Positions 41,248 through 50,486 of a stretch of DNA of 64,000 nucleotides are shown in pieces. Every line of letters starts with the position of its first letter. Position 1 is the stretch's first letter. The translations under genes were made by a program, and so were the position numbers. Location of the stretch: assembly GCF_900168205.1 (NCBI RefSeq), contig NZ_FUZE01000018.1, positions 33,045 to 97,044 on the forward strand, given 5' to 3'. This DNA comes from Chryseobacterium balustinum (GTDB taxonomy: Bacteria > Bacteroidota > Bacteroidia > Flavobacteriales > Weeksellaceae). The notes under the pieces were generated by a model. The model was not told the DNA's origin. It ran no database searches and saw only the letters and a list, made by a program, of their open reading frames with translations.

Positions 41248-42735
41248 ATGAAGTTTATAGGATATGATGTTGGAAGCTCATCGATAAAGGCTTCTATCGT
41301 AGATGAACAGGGCAAAGTAATTACTCATGCAAAATATCCGGAAAGCGAGATGCTTATTGATTCGCCAAAGATTGGTTGGGCAGAACAAGATCCGGAACAA
41401 TGGTGGAAAAATCTCAGAATTTTAACTCAAAAAGTAATTGCTGAAAGTCATATCGATAAAAACGAGATCAAAGGAATTGGTATTTCTTACCAAATGCACG
41501 GATTGGTTTTGGTGGGAAAAGATAAAGAAGTTTTGCGTCCATCAATTATTTGGTGCGACAGTCGTGCTGTAGAAACTGGTGACCAAGCTTTCAATGATCT
41601 GGGTGAAAAAGTTTGTATGGATAAACTCCTTAATTCTCCAGGGAATTTCACTGCTTCAAAATTAAAATGGGTGAAAGAGAACGAGCCCGAAGTGTATGAA
41701 AAGATCTGGAAATTTATGCTTCCCGGAGACTTTATTGCTTTAAAATTAAGTGGAGAAGCAACGACAACCGTAACCGGGCTTTCGGAAGGTGTTCTTTGGG
41801 ATTTCCAGAAACATCAGCCTTCAAAAACATTATTGAATCATTGGGGAATTGATGAATCATTGGTTTCAAAAGTGGTTAATAATTTTACGGAACAATGTGT
41901 AGTTTCAAAACAGGGAGCTGAAGAAAGCGGTTTACCGGAAGGAATTCCTATTTTGTACAGAGCGGGAGATCAGCCTAATAATGCGTTGTCTTTAAACGTC
42001 ATGAATCCCGGAGAAATCGCTGCAACTGGAGGAACTTCCGGAGTTGTTTATGGAGTGACTAATAATATTCATTCTAAAGAATCTGTGCGAGTAAACAATT
42101 TTGCCCACATCAATCATACTCAGGAACAGCCAAGAATCGGGAAAATGCTTTGTTTAAATGGAGCTGGAATTCAATATAGCTGGTTGAGACATCAGGTGGA
42201 TCAGAAAAGACATTCTTATCAGGAACTGAACGATTTAGCATCGCAAATTCCAATCGGATCAGACGGAATTATTGTTTTACCGTTTGGAAATGGTGCTGAA
42301 AGAGTTTTAAAAAATAAAGACATCGGTTCATCAACTTATAATGTCAATTTTAACCGTCATAAAAGCGTCCATTTGTTCAGAGCCGGATTGGAAGGTATTG
42401 CCTACTCTTTCGTGTATGGAACTGAAATTCTGATGAATGACGGTCTTCAAAAAGGAATTATTAAAGCCGGAGGAGACAATTTATTTCGTTCTTCATTGTT
42501 TGCGCAATCGATTGCATCTTTATTGGATACGGAAATCAGAATTTTTGATACCACAGGTTCTACCGGAGCCGCAAGAGCAGCAGCAATTGGAGCAGGAGCA
42601 TTTGATACACTCAACGATATTTTAACAGAAAAAGACATTACCACCACCTACATTCCTGATTTTAAAAATATGGACCAATACAGAGAAAGCTATGGTAAGT
42701 GGAAAACAAAACTAGAGCAAGTAATTACTAGCTAA
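41248..42735 (+). CDS. xylB: xylulokinase
   Basis: The 495-residue FGGY kinase opens MKFIGYDVGSSSIKASIVDE, with IGISYQMHGLVLV, the catalytic Asp in RAGDQPNNALS, GGTSGVVYG in the ATP-binding part and AGGDNLFRS near the end. It phosphorylates D-xylulose in the cytosol. It leads the xylB-xylA-transporter set. Confidence 0.93.
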   Translation: MKFIGYDVGSSSIKASIVDEQGKVITHAKYPESEMLIDSPKIGWAEQDPEQWWKNLRILTQKVIAESHIDKNEIKGIGISYQMHGLVLVGKDKEVLRPSIIWCDSRAVETGDQAFNDLGEKVCMDKLLNSPGNFTASKLKWVKENEPEVYEKIWKFMLPGDFIALKLSGEATTTVTGLSEGVLWDFQKHQPSKTLLNHWGIDESLVSKVVNNFTEQCVVSKQGAEESGLPEGIPILYRAGDQPNNALSLNVMNPGEIAATGGTSGVVYGVTNNIHSKESVRVNNFAHINHTQEQPRIGKMLCLNGAGIQYSWLRHQVDQKRHSYQELNDLASQIPIGSDGIIVLPFGNGAERVLKNKDIGSSTYNVNFNRHKSVHLFRAGLEGIAYSFVYGTEILMNDGLQKGIIKAGGDNLFRSSLFAQSIASLLDTEIRIFDTTGSTGAARAAAIGAGAFDTLNDILTEKDITTTYIPDFKNMDQYRESYGKWKTKLEQVITS

Positions 42736-42933
42736 TAGCAATTGGCTTTTAGCTTTACATTCAATTGTTAGCGATTCATTTGAAAGAATGACAAACTCGC
42801 AGCCCGACTTGAACGGAAATCCTTTTGCGAGGAGGAACGACGAACAAAAGATTGGGAGTGGAAGGCGGAATAGCTGCCCAAATAAAAACTCAATAATAAA
42901 TTAAAAAAATCAATAAAAATTAAAATATATAAT
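42736..42933. repeat. repeat elements between xylB and xylA
   Basis: First comes AGCAATTGGCTTTTAGCTTT, a copy of the GCTTTTAGC family that brackets the gene between groES and groEL. Then GCAGCCCGACTTGAACGGAA, ATCCTTTTGCGAGGAGGAAC and GAACAAAAGATTGGGAGTGG form a self-complementary unit in which ATCCTTTTG pairs with CAAAAGAT. The second unit looks like a common flavobacterial REP-like element. The stretch may weaken read-through from xylB to xylA. Confidence 0.55.
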
Positions 42934-44262
42934 ATGTCAGTTACATTAGGAAACAAAGAATATTTCAAAGGAATAGCAAAAATCAAGTTTGAAGGAAGAG
43001 AATCAGACAATCCGTTAGCGTTCAAATTTTATGATGAGAATTTGGTGATTCGTGGAAAAACGATGAAAGAATACTTCAAATTTGCCTCAGCTTATTGGCA
43101 TACGTTCTGCGCAACCGGTGGAGATCCATTCGGAGCAGGAACTCAGCAATTCGACTGGTTGACCGCTTCTGATGCAAAGCAAAGAGCCACAGAAAAAATG
43201 GATGCTGCATTCGAATTTTTTACAAAACTGGGCGTTCCTTATTACTGTTTCCACGATTATGATTTGATTGACGAGGCAGATAATTTCTTAGAATCTACAA
43301 AAAGATTAGAATTCATTACCGATTACGCTAAAGAAAAACAAGCTGCTTCAGGCGTGAAATTGCTTTGGGGAACTTCGAACTGCTTCTCAAACCCAAGATT
43401 TATGAACGGTGCAGCAACCAATCCGTCATTTGATGTTTTGGCTTACGCTGGCGGACAGGTAAAAAATGCATTGGATGCTACGATTAAATTAGGTGGAGAA
43501 AACTACGTTTTCTGGGGCGGTCGTGAAGGTTATATGTCTTTACTAAATACCAATATGAAACGTGAGCAGGAACATATGGCGAAATTTTTACATGTAGCAA
43601 AAGACTATGCAAGAGCTCAGGGTTTCAAAGGGACTTTCTTCATCGAGCCAAAGCCAATGGAACCTACAAAACACCAATACGATTTTGATGCGGCAACTTG
43701 TTTAAACTTCCTTCGTCAGTACGATTTATTGGATGATTTTAAATTAAATCTTGAAGTAAACCACGCGACTTTAGCACAGCATACTTTTGAGCACGAGCTT
43801 CAGGTTGCTGCTGACAACAATGTTTTAGGAAGCATCGATGCGAACAGAGGAGATTATCAAAACGGTTGGGATACAGACCAATTCCCTGTTGACTTGTATG
43901 AAATGACTCAGGCCATGTTGGTGATTATTCAGGCAGGAGGTTTCCAAGGTGGAGGAGTTAATTTCGATGCTAAGATCAGAAGAAACTCTACAGATCTAGA
44001 GGATATTTTCATCGCTCACATCAGCGGAATGGACAATTTTGCGAGGTCATTCTTAGCTGCTGATAAAATTTTAGAAAAATCAAAATATTCTGAAATCAGA
44101 ACCAACAGATATTCTTCTTTCGACAGTGGAAAAGGAAAGGATTTCGAAGACGGAAATCTTTCTTTAACAGATCTTGCAAATTATGCTCAAGGTTTGGGAG
44201 AAGTAGGTAGAGAAAGCGGAAAACAGGAATATCTTGAGAGTATTATTAATCAGTATTTATAA
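42934..44262 (+). CDS. xylA: xylose isomerase
   Basis: The 442-residue product has the class II xylose isomerase motifs: FHDYDL with the catalytic His, FWGGREGY, FIEPKPMEPTKHQYDFDAA (metal-binding Glu and substrate Lys), LNLEVNHATLA and IDANRGDYQNGWDTDQFP. It interconverts D-xylose and D-xylulose in the cytosol. The length is typical of class II. Confidence 0.96.
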   Translation: MSVTLGNKEYFKGIAKIKFEGRESDNPLAFKFYDENLVIRGKTMKEYFKFASAYWHTFCATGGDPFGAGTQQFDWLTASDAKQRATEKMDAAFEFFTKLGVPYYCFHDYDLIDEADNFLESTKRLEFITDYAKEKQAASGVKLLWGTSNCFSNPRFMNGAATNPSFDVLAYAGGQVKNALDATIKLGGENYVFWGGREGYMSLLNTNMKREQEHMAKFLHVAKDYARAQGFKGTFFIEPKPMEPTKHQYDFDAATCLNFLRQYDLLDDFKLNLEVNHATLAQHTFEHELQVAADNNVLGSIDANRGDYQNGWDTDQFPVDLYEMTQAMLVIIQAGGFQGGGVNFDAKIRRNSTDLEDIFIAHISGMDNFARSFLAADKILEKSKYSEIRTNRYSSFDSGKGKDFEDGNLSLTDLANYAQGLGEVGRESGKQEYLESIINQYL

Positions 44263-44273
44263 TATTGGTTAAT

Positions 44274-44436
44274 CGCAAAGGCGCAATTTTTTTTTCTTTG
44301 AAAATATTTTAAGGCGCAAAAGAATCAAGATTCTTAGCAAGGATTATTTTCGATATTCATTTGTATTAAATTTTATCTTCGATAAAATCTTTGCGCCTTA
44401 AAACATAAAGCTTGTCAAATTTATTGCGCCTTTGCG
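44274..44436. repeat. nested inverted repeat between xylA and the transporter
   Basis: CGCAAAGGCGCAAT at 44274-44287 pairs with ATTGCGCCTTTGCG at 44423-44436. Inside, TTTTAAGGCGCAAA pairs with TTTGCGCCTTAAAA at 44391-44404. At the centre lie ATTTTATCTTCGATAAAAT (44370-44388) and GAATCAAGATTC. The whole 163 bp can fold on itself. It looks like a small non-coding mobile repeat. Confidence 0.7.
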
Positions 44437-44476
44437 TAGAACCAAAATAATTAACAATTAAAAACTAAATCAAACT

Positions 44477-45898
44477 ATGCAAATAATAGATTCTGGTCCT
44501 AACTATTCTTCAGGAACAAAGGCGCAGATCAATATGCTGTACGTTACCGTACTCACATTGGTCGCCACTTTGGGAGGACTTTTGTTTGGATACGATACCG
44601 CAGTAATTTCCGGAGCTGAAAAATCGATTCAAGAATATCTTATCATTCCTTTAGGATTAAGCTCATTGGCACACGGTGCCACCATCTCGAGCGCATTGAT
44701 CGGATGCATCATCGGTGGCGCTATTTCCGGGATGATTTCCACAAAGGTGGGAAGAAAAAAATCATTGATGCTTTCCGCATTTTTGTTCTTCATCAGTGCA
44801 TTGGGAGCAGCGTATCCTGAATTTTTATTCTTCAAACATGGCGAACATTCAATGGGTGTCTTATTAGCATTTAATTTTTACAGAATCATTGGTGGAATCG
44901 GTGTTGGATTGGCTTCGGCAGTCTGCCCGATGTACATTGGTGAAATTGCGCCTGCCGAAATACGTGGAAAATTGGTTTCCTTAAATCAGTTTGCCATTAT
45001 TTTTGGAATGTTGGTCGTTTATTTTGTGAACTGGGGAATCGCAAGCGGACAAACTGTAGAATGGATCAACGACATTGGATGGCGATATATGTTTTTATCA
45101 CTGACAATTCCTTCTGCCCTATTCGGCATTCTATTGTTTTTCGTTCCTGAAACTCCGCGTTATCTGACGTTTATCAATAAAGATGCAGAAGCGCTTAAAA
45201 TTTTAACCAAAATAAATGGGGAGGCTCGTGGAAAAGAAATTTTCTCCGAAATTAAAAGCACGGTCGTTGAGCGTAAAAGTGAAATTTTTGCTTTTGGAAA
45301 AACCGTCATTGTGATTGGAATTTTACTCTCCGTTTTCCAGCAGTTTGTAGGAATTAATGTGGCTTTATATTACGCTCCGAGAATTTTCGAAAGTATGGGT
45401 GTTCACAAAGATTCATCAATGTTACAAACCGTTGTAATGGGATTGGTGAATGTAATTTTTACCGTTATCGCTATTTTTACGGTTGATAAATGGGGAAGAA
45501 AACCTTTGTTGATCGTAGGTTCAGTTGGTATGGCGATTGGAATGTTTGCAATTGCGATCTTATCTTATTACCAAATCATAGGAATTGCCACTTTGGTATT
45601 TATCATTGTTTACACCGCGTCATTTATGATGTCTTGGGGACCGATTTGCTGGGTTCTAATCTCAGAAATTTTCCCTAATAAAATCAGAGGAAGTGCGATT
45701 GCGATTGCTGTTGCCGCTCAATGGGCAGCCAATTATTTAATTTCATCCACATACCCTTTTATGATGGAGTTCAGTGGCGCATTTACTTACGGATTTTATG
45801 GTGTGATGAGTGTATTGTCGCTATTTTTTGTTTGGAAATGGGTTCCTGAAACCAAAGGAAAATCTCTTGAGGAAATCGAAAAGATTTGGGGGAAATAA
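44477..45898 (+). CDS. xylE: MFS sugar porter, probable D-xylose/H+ symporter
   Basis: The 473-residue protein has 12 hydrophobic segments and the sugar porter signatures GYDTAVISG, STKVGRKKSL, PAEIRGKLVSLNQ, PETPRYL, QQFVGINVALYYAP and VPETKGKSLEEIE. It transports sugar with protons across the inner membrane. The position after xylB and xylA makes xylose the likely substrate. Confidence 0.88.
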   Translation: MQIIDSGPNYSSGTKAQINMLYVTVLTLVATLGGLLFGYDTAVISGAEKSIQEYLIIPLGLSSLAHGATISSALIGCIIGGAISGMISTKVGRKKSLMLSAFLFFISALGAAYPEFLFFKHGEHSMGVLLAFNFYRIIGGIGVGLASAVCPMYIGEIAPAEIRGKLVSLNQFAIIFGMLVVYFVNWGIASGQTVEWINDIGWRYMFLSLTIPSALFGILLFFVPETPRYLTFINKDAEALKILTKINGEARGKEIFSEIKSTVVERKSEIFAFGKTVIVIGILLSVFQQFVGINVALYYAPRIFESMGVHKDSSMLQTVVMGLVNVIFTVIAIFTVDKWGRKPLLIVGSVGMAIGMFAIAILSYYQIIGIATLVFIIVYTASFMMSWGPICWVLISEIFPNKIRGSAIAIAVAAQWAANYLISSTYPFMMEFSGAFTYGFYGVMSVLSLFFVWKWVPETKGKSLEEIEKIWGK

Positions 45899-45927
45899 AT
45901 ATACTTCAGTTTTATAATTAATCTGTG

Positions 45928-45960
45928 TGGGGCATCGAATTTTTTCGGTGCTCTTTTTTT
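45928..45960 (+). terminator. terminator after the sugar porter gene
   Basis: GGGGCATCGAA and TTCGGTGCTC pair with two G-T pairs around TTTT, followed by TTTTTTT. Confidence 0.65.
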
Positions 45961-45985
45961 AACTTTGACCAATTGAAACAAGTTT

Positions 45986-46432
45986 ATGAATATTTTTAAA
46001 TCTATAATTAATAATCTAAAAATTATTAAAGCAAATCAAAATATAGAAAAATTTGAAAAAGATTTTGTTACAAAACAGATTCAAATACACCAACTTCCCA
46101 ATGAGTTAAAATTATTTTTAGAAAATAAAACTGAGTTTGATTTTATTGGAATATACTCTAAAGGTGATGACTGTATTTATTTTGCTAAAAATGGAAATAA
46201 TTTAAATATTGAATATGAAGCTGTCGTTAAATCTCAAGTTCCATTTTATCATAAACTAAAAACTTTTGCATTAACAAACAATTTTAAGATTGAAGAAACA
46301 GCAAATGAAGGTATTCCCTACTTAAAAATAAAAACTAATACTTCAATTGAAGAAACATTTCTCCTCGCAAAAAAAATTAAACAAGATATCTTCGGGAACA
46401 ATGATGAGACACAATATGATATTGTTCCTTAA
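45986..46432 (+). CDS. hypothetical protein
   Basis: The 148-residue product opens MNIFKSIINNLKIIKANQNI and reads IHQLPNELKLFLENKTEFDF and FIGIYSKGDDCIYFAKNGNN in the middle. It has no signal peptide or strong membrane segment. I recognise no family. It stands alone between terminated neighbours. Confidence 0.6.
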   Translation: MNIFKSIINNLKIIKANQNIEKFEKDFVTKQIQIHQLPNELKLFLENKTEFDFIGIYSKGDDCIYFAKNGNNLNIEYEAVVKSQVPFYHKLKTFALTNNFKIEETANEGIPYLKIKTNTSIEETFLLAKKIKQDIFGNNDETQYDIVP

Positions 46433-46529
46433 TCATTTCCTATTCTTTAATTCTTAATGATGAAAATCAACACACCGATTTTCAACTTGATTTAATATTC
46501 ATTTTAGATAAAATAAAAACCGCTGTTAT

Positions 46530-48113
46530 TTAAATCATCTTCAAACGTTCTTCTTCAAGATCGATTTGAAATAATTGCTGACGGATGATTTCTTCATTAA
46601 TTTCCGGATCTTTATTAAGCTCTGAAAGATATTCACGTTGAGTTTCGAGCATTTCTATAAAAATAAGTTTTGTTTTCTCATTCATCCAACTGTCGTCTGT
46701 GGCTTTCGCACGTTCCTCCCAATGTCTAAGGAAAATCTCTAAACCTGCATGGTCTTTTAATTCATTTTCGTATTTAGTTTTAAGAAATTGATAAACATGC
46801 TGTTTCAGATCTTTCTTTAATTTCTCTTTCGTTAATACTTCAGATTCTTCCTTGAAAACATCATCAAAAAACCGAGTCCGTTTGATAAAATAAGGAAGCG
46901 TAAGACCCTGAACTAAAAGGGTAAGTAAAATCACGACAAACGTAATAAAGAGAATTAAATTTCTATGTGGAAAAGCTTCGCCATTATCTAAAGTTACCGG
47001 AATTGCCAATGCTGCGGCCAGCGAGACTACACCTCGCATTCCTGTCCATCCTAATAAAAGCGGCATCATCCAACGGCGTGTTCTCGAAGAGGCATGAGGT
47101 TGTACACTCGGACGAAAAATCATCGTAGAAATTAATGCAGCATACGAACTAATCATTCTTGCTGCAATCAGAATTCCGGTTACTAAAATACCGTAACCGA
47201 TAGCTGTTTCCAATGGAATTTGATCTTCCTTAAGTCCATCTACAATTTCCGGAAGCTCTAATCCAATAATTAGAAAAACAACTCCATTCAGAATAAATAT
47301 CAGGCTTTCCCAAACGCTGTATGCGTGAATCCGGCTTGTGCTATTCAAAAACTTTAATCGTCTTGCCGACATAAAAAGTCCACCGGCAACGACCGCTAAA
47401 ACGCCCGAACTGTGAAACTGCTCTGCAATCCAATACATCAAATAAGGTTCAATAATCGTTAATGCAATATCTGAAGGCGCATCGGTCGGAAGAAGTTTGT
47501 GAGCCTGTACAAAAAGCCATCCTAAAAGCAAACCAAGTCCAACGCCGCCAATAACCATCCAAAAGAAACTCATCGTTGCATCCATCCAAATAAACTGACC
47601 TGTACCAACTGCTACCAAAGCAAATCGGAAAATAATCAATGATGAGGCATCATTTAACAGACTTTCACCTTCAAGAATTGTAGCTGTAGATTTTGGAATT
47701 TTCACAAATCTGGTAATCGCTCCTGTACTTACCGCATCTGGTGGAGAAACGATTCCGCCGAGTAAAAAACCTAAAGCAATTGTGAATCCCGGAATATAAT
47801 AATTGGTAATTAAAGCCACTGATAAAGCAGTGAAAAATACGACAAGAAAAGCGAAGCTTCCGATAATACGCCACCATTTCATCATTTCTTTAAAAGAAAT
47901 ATTCCAGGCTGCATCACATAATAACGGCGGAAGGAATATGAAAAAAATAAGATCCGGATCAATTTTTATAACAGGTAATCCCGGAATGAAACTGATGATC
48001 AAACCTCCAACAACCAATAAAATAGGATACGCAATTTTGAGTTTGGCAGCAAACATGTTTAAAACAACGATAACTGCGACCATTGCTAACAGAAAAGGTA
48101 AAAGACTGTGCAT
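46530..48113 (-). CDS. Na+/H+ antiporter, CPA1 family
   Basis: The 527-residue product has about 12 hydrophobic segments, with the ion-binding motifs GIVSPPDAVS and EGESLLNDASSLI (Asp pair) typical of NhaP/NHE-like CPA1 exchangers, and a charged C-terminal tail of about 110 residues. It exports sodium in exchange for protons at the inner membrane. Length is normal for the bacterial members. Confidence 0.9.
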   Translation of the reverse strand: MHSLLPFLLAMVAVIVVLNMFAAKLKIAYPILLVVGGLIISFIPGLPVIKIDPDLIFFIFLPPLLCDAAWNISFKEMMKWWRIIGSFAFLVVFFTALSVALITNYYIPGFTIALGFLLGGIVSPPDAVSTGAITRFVKIPKSTATILEGESLLNDASSLIIFRFALVAVGTGQFIWMDATMSFFWMVIGGVGLGLLLGWLFVQAHKLLPTDAPSDIALTIIEPYLMYWIAEQFHSSGVLAVVAGGLFMSARRLKFLNSTSRIHAYSVWESLIFILNGVVFLIIGLELPEIVDGLKEDQIPLETAIGYGILVTGILIAARMISSYAALISTMIFRPSVQPHASSRTRRWMMPLLLGWTGMRGVVSLAAALAIPVTLDNGEAFPHRNLILFITFVVILLTLLVQGLTLPYFIKRTRFFDDVFKEESEVLTKEKLKKDLKQHVYQFLKTKYENELKDHAGLEIFLRHWEERAKATDDSWMNEKTKLIFIEMLETQREYLSELNKDPEINEEIIRQQLFQIDLEEERLKMI

Positions 48114-48289
48114 GATATTATTTGTGTTTTAAGATACAAAAATAGCAATTGCAATGATTTTATAAATATTTTTTTGATGATACTATTTGAATCTTAATAC
48201 AAAAAAGCTTCTTTAAATTTCATTTTTTTCAGGCATTGGATTTACCTTTCAATTTGACAAGACTAATCATCATAATCAACAACAGTTCC

Positions 48290-48357
48290 CTAATACCACT
48301 ACTATCATATCATTATTTTTATTACTTCCACATCATAAATCCTTGGGCTGCTAAATC
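48290..48357 (-). pseudogene. decayed copy of the lipoprotein/membrane-protein gene junction
   Basis: Read on the minus strand, the stretch encodes MIVVVLGNCC and then a stop, upstream of it the tail AAQGFMMWK and stop. It is 48301-48357 that matches 49415-49473 almost base for base: the end of the 345-residue lipoprotein gene and the start of the 96-residue membrane protein gene. It is a relic of a tandem duplication. Confidence 0.65.
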
Positions 48358-48370
48358 TTTGTTAATCATC

Positions 48371-49000
48371 TCATTGATTTTCAATAAATATTATGTAATT
48401 GTTCATGAAATTTCTTGACTTGTCATCCATTGTTTCAAACTCAAATATTTCATTCTTTTTCAAAACAAAGTGAGTGTTAAAATTACGATTACAATATCCT
48501 TCGCCAGACTTGGAAACTTCATCTATAATTTCAAATTGTTTTTTGGCAATTTCATCATTTATAAATTCATAAATACGAATGTGAAAGTTATAATAATAGC
48601 CTGAAAAATTTTTATTACTTCGATCGATTTTTGTTCTCTTATTATACTTGGTTCTTTTTGACCTAGTTTTAATTGAATAAACCCGCATTCCTTTCATATT
48701 AATATGATATTGGATATGATTCACACAATCGAAAATAAAGCTATATTCATCTTTTGATTTATCAGCTGTATATGAGGTTACCTCTACATCATTTTTTTTT
48801 AATTCTATATTTAAATTATTTATAAGCCCCAAATTATCGGGCATATTTACGGTATGAATAGTATCATGAGTATATTTTGGATTAACCAGTTTAAATAATA
48901 TAGAATCTTCTACCTTTTTTTGACAAGAAAGAACAAACAGCCAGCTAAAGCTTATTAAAAGTGAATAAAAAATTTCACTTTTTCTTACCTTTTTATACAT
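48371..49000 (-). CDS. putative lipoprotein at the end of the type VI cargo island
   Basis: From ATG at 49000 the product has 209 residues and a lipoprotein signal with Cys in LFVLSCQKK; a start at 49021 adds seven residues. The mature part is basic, with MRVYSIKTRSKRTKYNKRTK and GEGYCNRNFNTHFVLKKNEI. I do not recognise a domain. As a lipoprotein downstream of a putative effector it could be an immunity protein, which is inference from position. Confidence 0.6.
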   Translation of the reverse strand: MYKKVRKSEIFYSLLISFSWLFVLSCQKKVEDSILFKLVNPKYTHDTIHTVNMPDNLGLINNLNIELKKNDVEVTSYTADKSKDEYSFIFDCVNHIQYHINMKGMRVYSIKTRSKRTKYNKRTKIDRSNKNFSGYYYNFHIRIYEFINDEIAKKQFEIIDEVSKSGEGYCNRNFNTHFVLKKNEIFEFETMDDKSRNFMNNYIIFIENQ

Positions 49001-49029
49001 TTTAATCACTTTACATTTCATTTAATTAC

Positions 49030-49090
49030 GATATTTCTCATTACTTTCACATCATAAATCATTCTTCGAGAGGACATAAAGTAATACCGA
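49030..49090 (-). pseudogene. second decayed copy of the lipoprotein gene end
   Basis: CATTACTTTCACATCATAAA and, after a deletion of about 20 nt, GAGAGGACATAAAGTAAT match the 3' end of the 345-residue lipoprotein gene at 49436-49510. Both strands show no open frame. It is a more eroded version of the copy at 48290. Confidence 0.5.
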
Positions 49091-49131
49091 CTGAAATGCA
49101 TGAATTTTGTACATAATGTAATAAAAAACTG

Positions 49132-49422
49132 TTATTTCTTTTTTTGCCGCCTATTATGCTTTATGAGATAATATATTGAAATTGGAATCACTATAAATAG
49201 AGAAATCCCTAACGAAATAAATTCCGTAATTTGGTCGTACCATCTGTATGAAAAATTAATCTGTACAAAAATGAAACGACAGATAAAAAGGAAGTTAAGC
49301 CCCGTTATAAAATACCAGAACCACCTATTCCAAGTACTTTCATTATCTGTATAACTCTCCGCTACAATTCTGAAATAAAATATTAGACTGGTTATTTGAA
49401 TCAATAAAACCAATACTATCAT
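49132..49422 (-). CDS. small membrane protein in the type VI cargo island
   Basis: The 96-residue product opens MIVLVLLIQITSLIFYFRIV and has three hydrophobic segments and a basic end (HNRRQKKK). It starts 15 nt after the 345-residue lipoprotein gene. Small inner-membrane proteins beside effectors are often immunity proteins; no direct evidence is visible. Confidence 0.6.
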   Translation of the reverse strand: MIVLVLLIQITSLIFYFRIVAESYTDNESTWNRWFWYFITGLNFLFICRFIFVQINFSYRWYDQITEFISLGISLFIVIPISIYYLIKHNRRQKKK

Positions 49423-49437
49423 ATCATTATTTTTTTA

Positions 49438-50475
49438 TTATTTCCACATCATAAATCCTTGGGTTGCTAAATTTCTGCCTTCTGGGAGATATAAAGTGAT
49501 TGGGGGTACAAATATTCCACCTTCTCCATATTTTAAAAATAATGCTCCTCCATTTCTTAAATCTGAATCTTGACTATTTGTTATTAATCTTAATAATCGT
49601 CCTTCTCCCATATATTCCATTTTATAGTCTTTTATAGTTTCCAGAGTATACTTATTTCCCATAATATCATTTTTATATTCTTCCAATGTTTCTTCAAGAT
49701 TCTGTTTATCCCTGTAATATGATCCTTTAATTCTAACATTAGAAGGAAAATCAATTTTTAACTGTGCATCTACATCTTTATTTATATAAATTTGTCCTAT
49801 CATATTGTAAAACTCTAAAGCTTTTTTTCTTACCAATTCCTGATCTAATTTTTTTAAATTTTGTCCTTTTTTCCAACCTTCAAATTCATATGGAACCTTT
49901 GCATCAAATGTAAAATTAAATTCGTAATACTCTTTTCCTGCTGCTTCTTTTGGGCTTATCTTTTGAGTAATAACTTTTTCATCATCTAATCCCTTCTTAG
50001 ATTTTTCATCAATGCTAATAATACTTATCATCACTTGCGACTCTTCTGTCAGCTTCGTTATTGGTAGAGCATCTTTTATACCTAAACTTTCATTATTCAG
50101 ATTACCGATTGGATACATTTTCACCGTAACTTTTTGCTCGCCTGATTTTAAAAACAATGAACTAAGCGGTGTCGGTGTAATGTAATTGGATATATCATAA
50201 TCATCAAATAAACTTACATCATTAACATAAATTTCTATTAAACAGTTCTTTTTACTCGTTCTAAAATAATATATTGGCTCAGTATCATAATGCTTAATTT
50301 GTGAGTTAAGTTTCTCTACAAAATTAGCTTCTGTTATATCTTTTGCCTCTGGGAAAAGATATTGGTTAATATCGTACATAGTTTTTTTATTGTAGGTTGT
50401 TGATTGCTGATTTTTATTTTGGCTGCAGCTAGTTATACTTATGGCAAACGCTAGTATAAAAATTACTTTTTTCAT
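49438..50475 (-). CDS. lipoprotein linked to the 948-residue effector candidate
   Basis: The 345-residue product has a lipoprotein signal (FAISITSCSQ) and a long hydrophilic body with YDINQYLFPEAKDITEANFV near the start, FNFTFDAKVPYEFEGWKKGQ in the middle and a short end, FMMWK, that recurs in two decayed copies. It begins 11 nt after the 948-residue gene. It may be a cognate immunity protein held in the periplasm. The family is not recognised. Confidence 0.65.
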   Translation of the reverse strand: MKKVIFILAFAISITSCSQNKNQQSTTYNKKTMYDINQYLFPEAKDITEANFVEKLNSQIKHYDTEPIYYFRTSKKNCLIEIYVNDVSLFDDYDISNYITPTPLSSLFLKSGEQKVTVKMYPIGNLNNESLGIKDALPITKLTEESQVMISIISIDEKSKKGLDDEKVITQKISPKEAAGKEYYEFNFTFDAKVPYEFEGWKKGQNLKKLDQELVRKKALEFYNMIGQIYINKDVDAQLKIDFPSNVRIKGSYYRDKQNLEETLEEYKNDIMGNKYTLETIKDYKMEYMGEGRLLRLITNSQDSDLRNGGALFLKYGEGGIFVPPITLYLPEGRNLATQGFMMWK

Positions 50476-50486
50476 ATAGAAAATTT

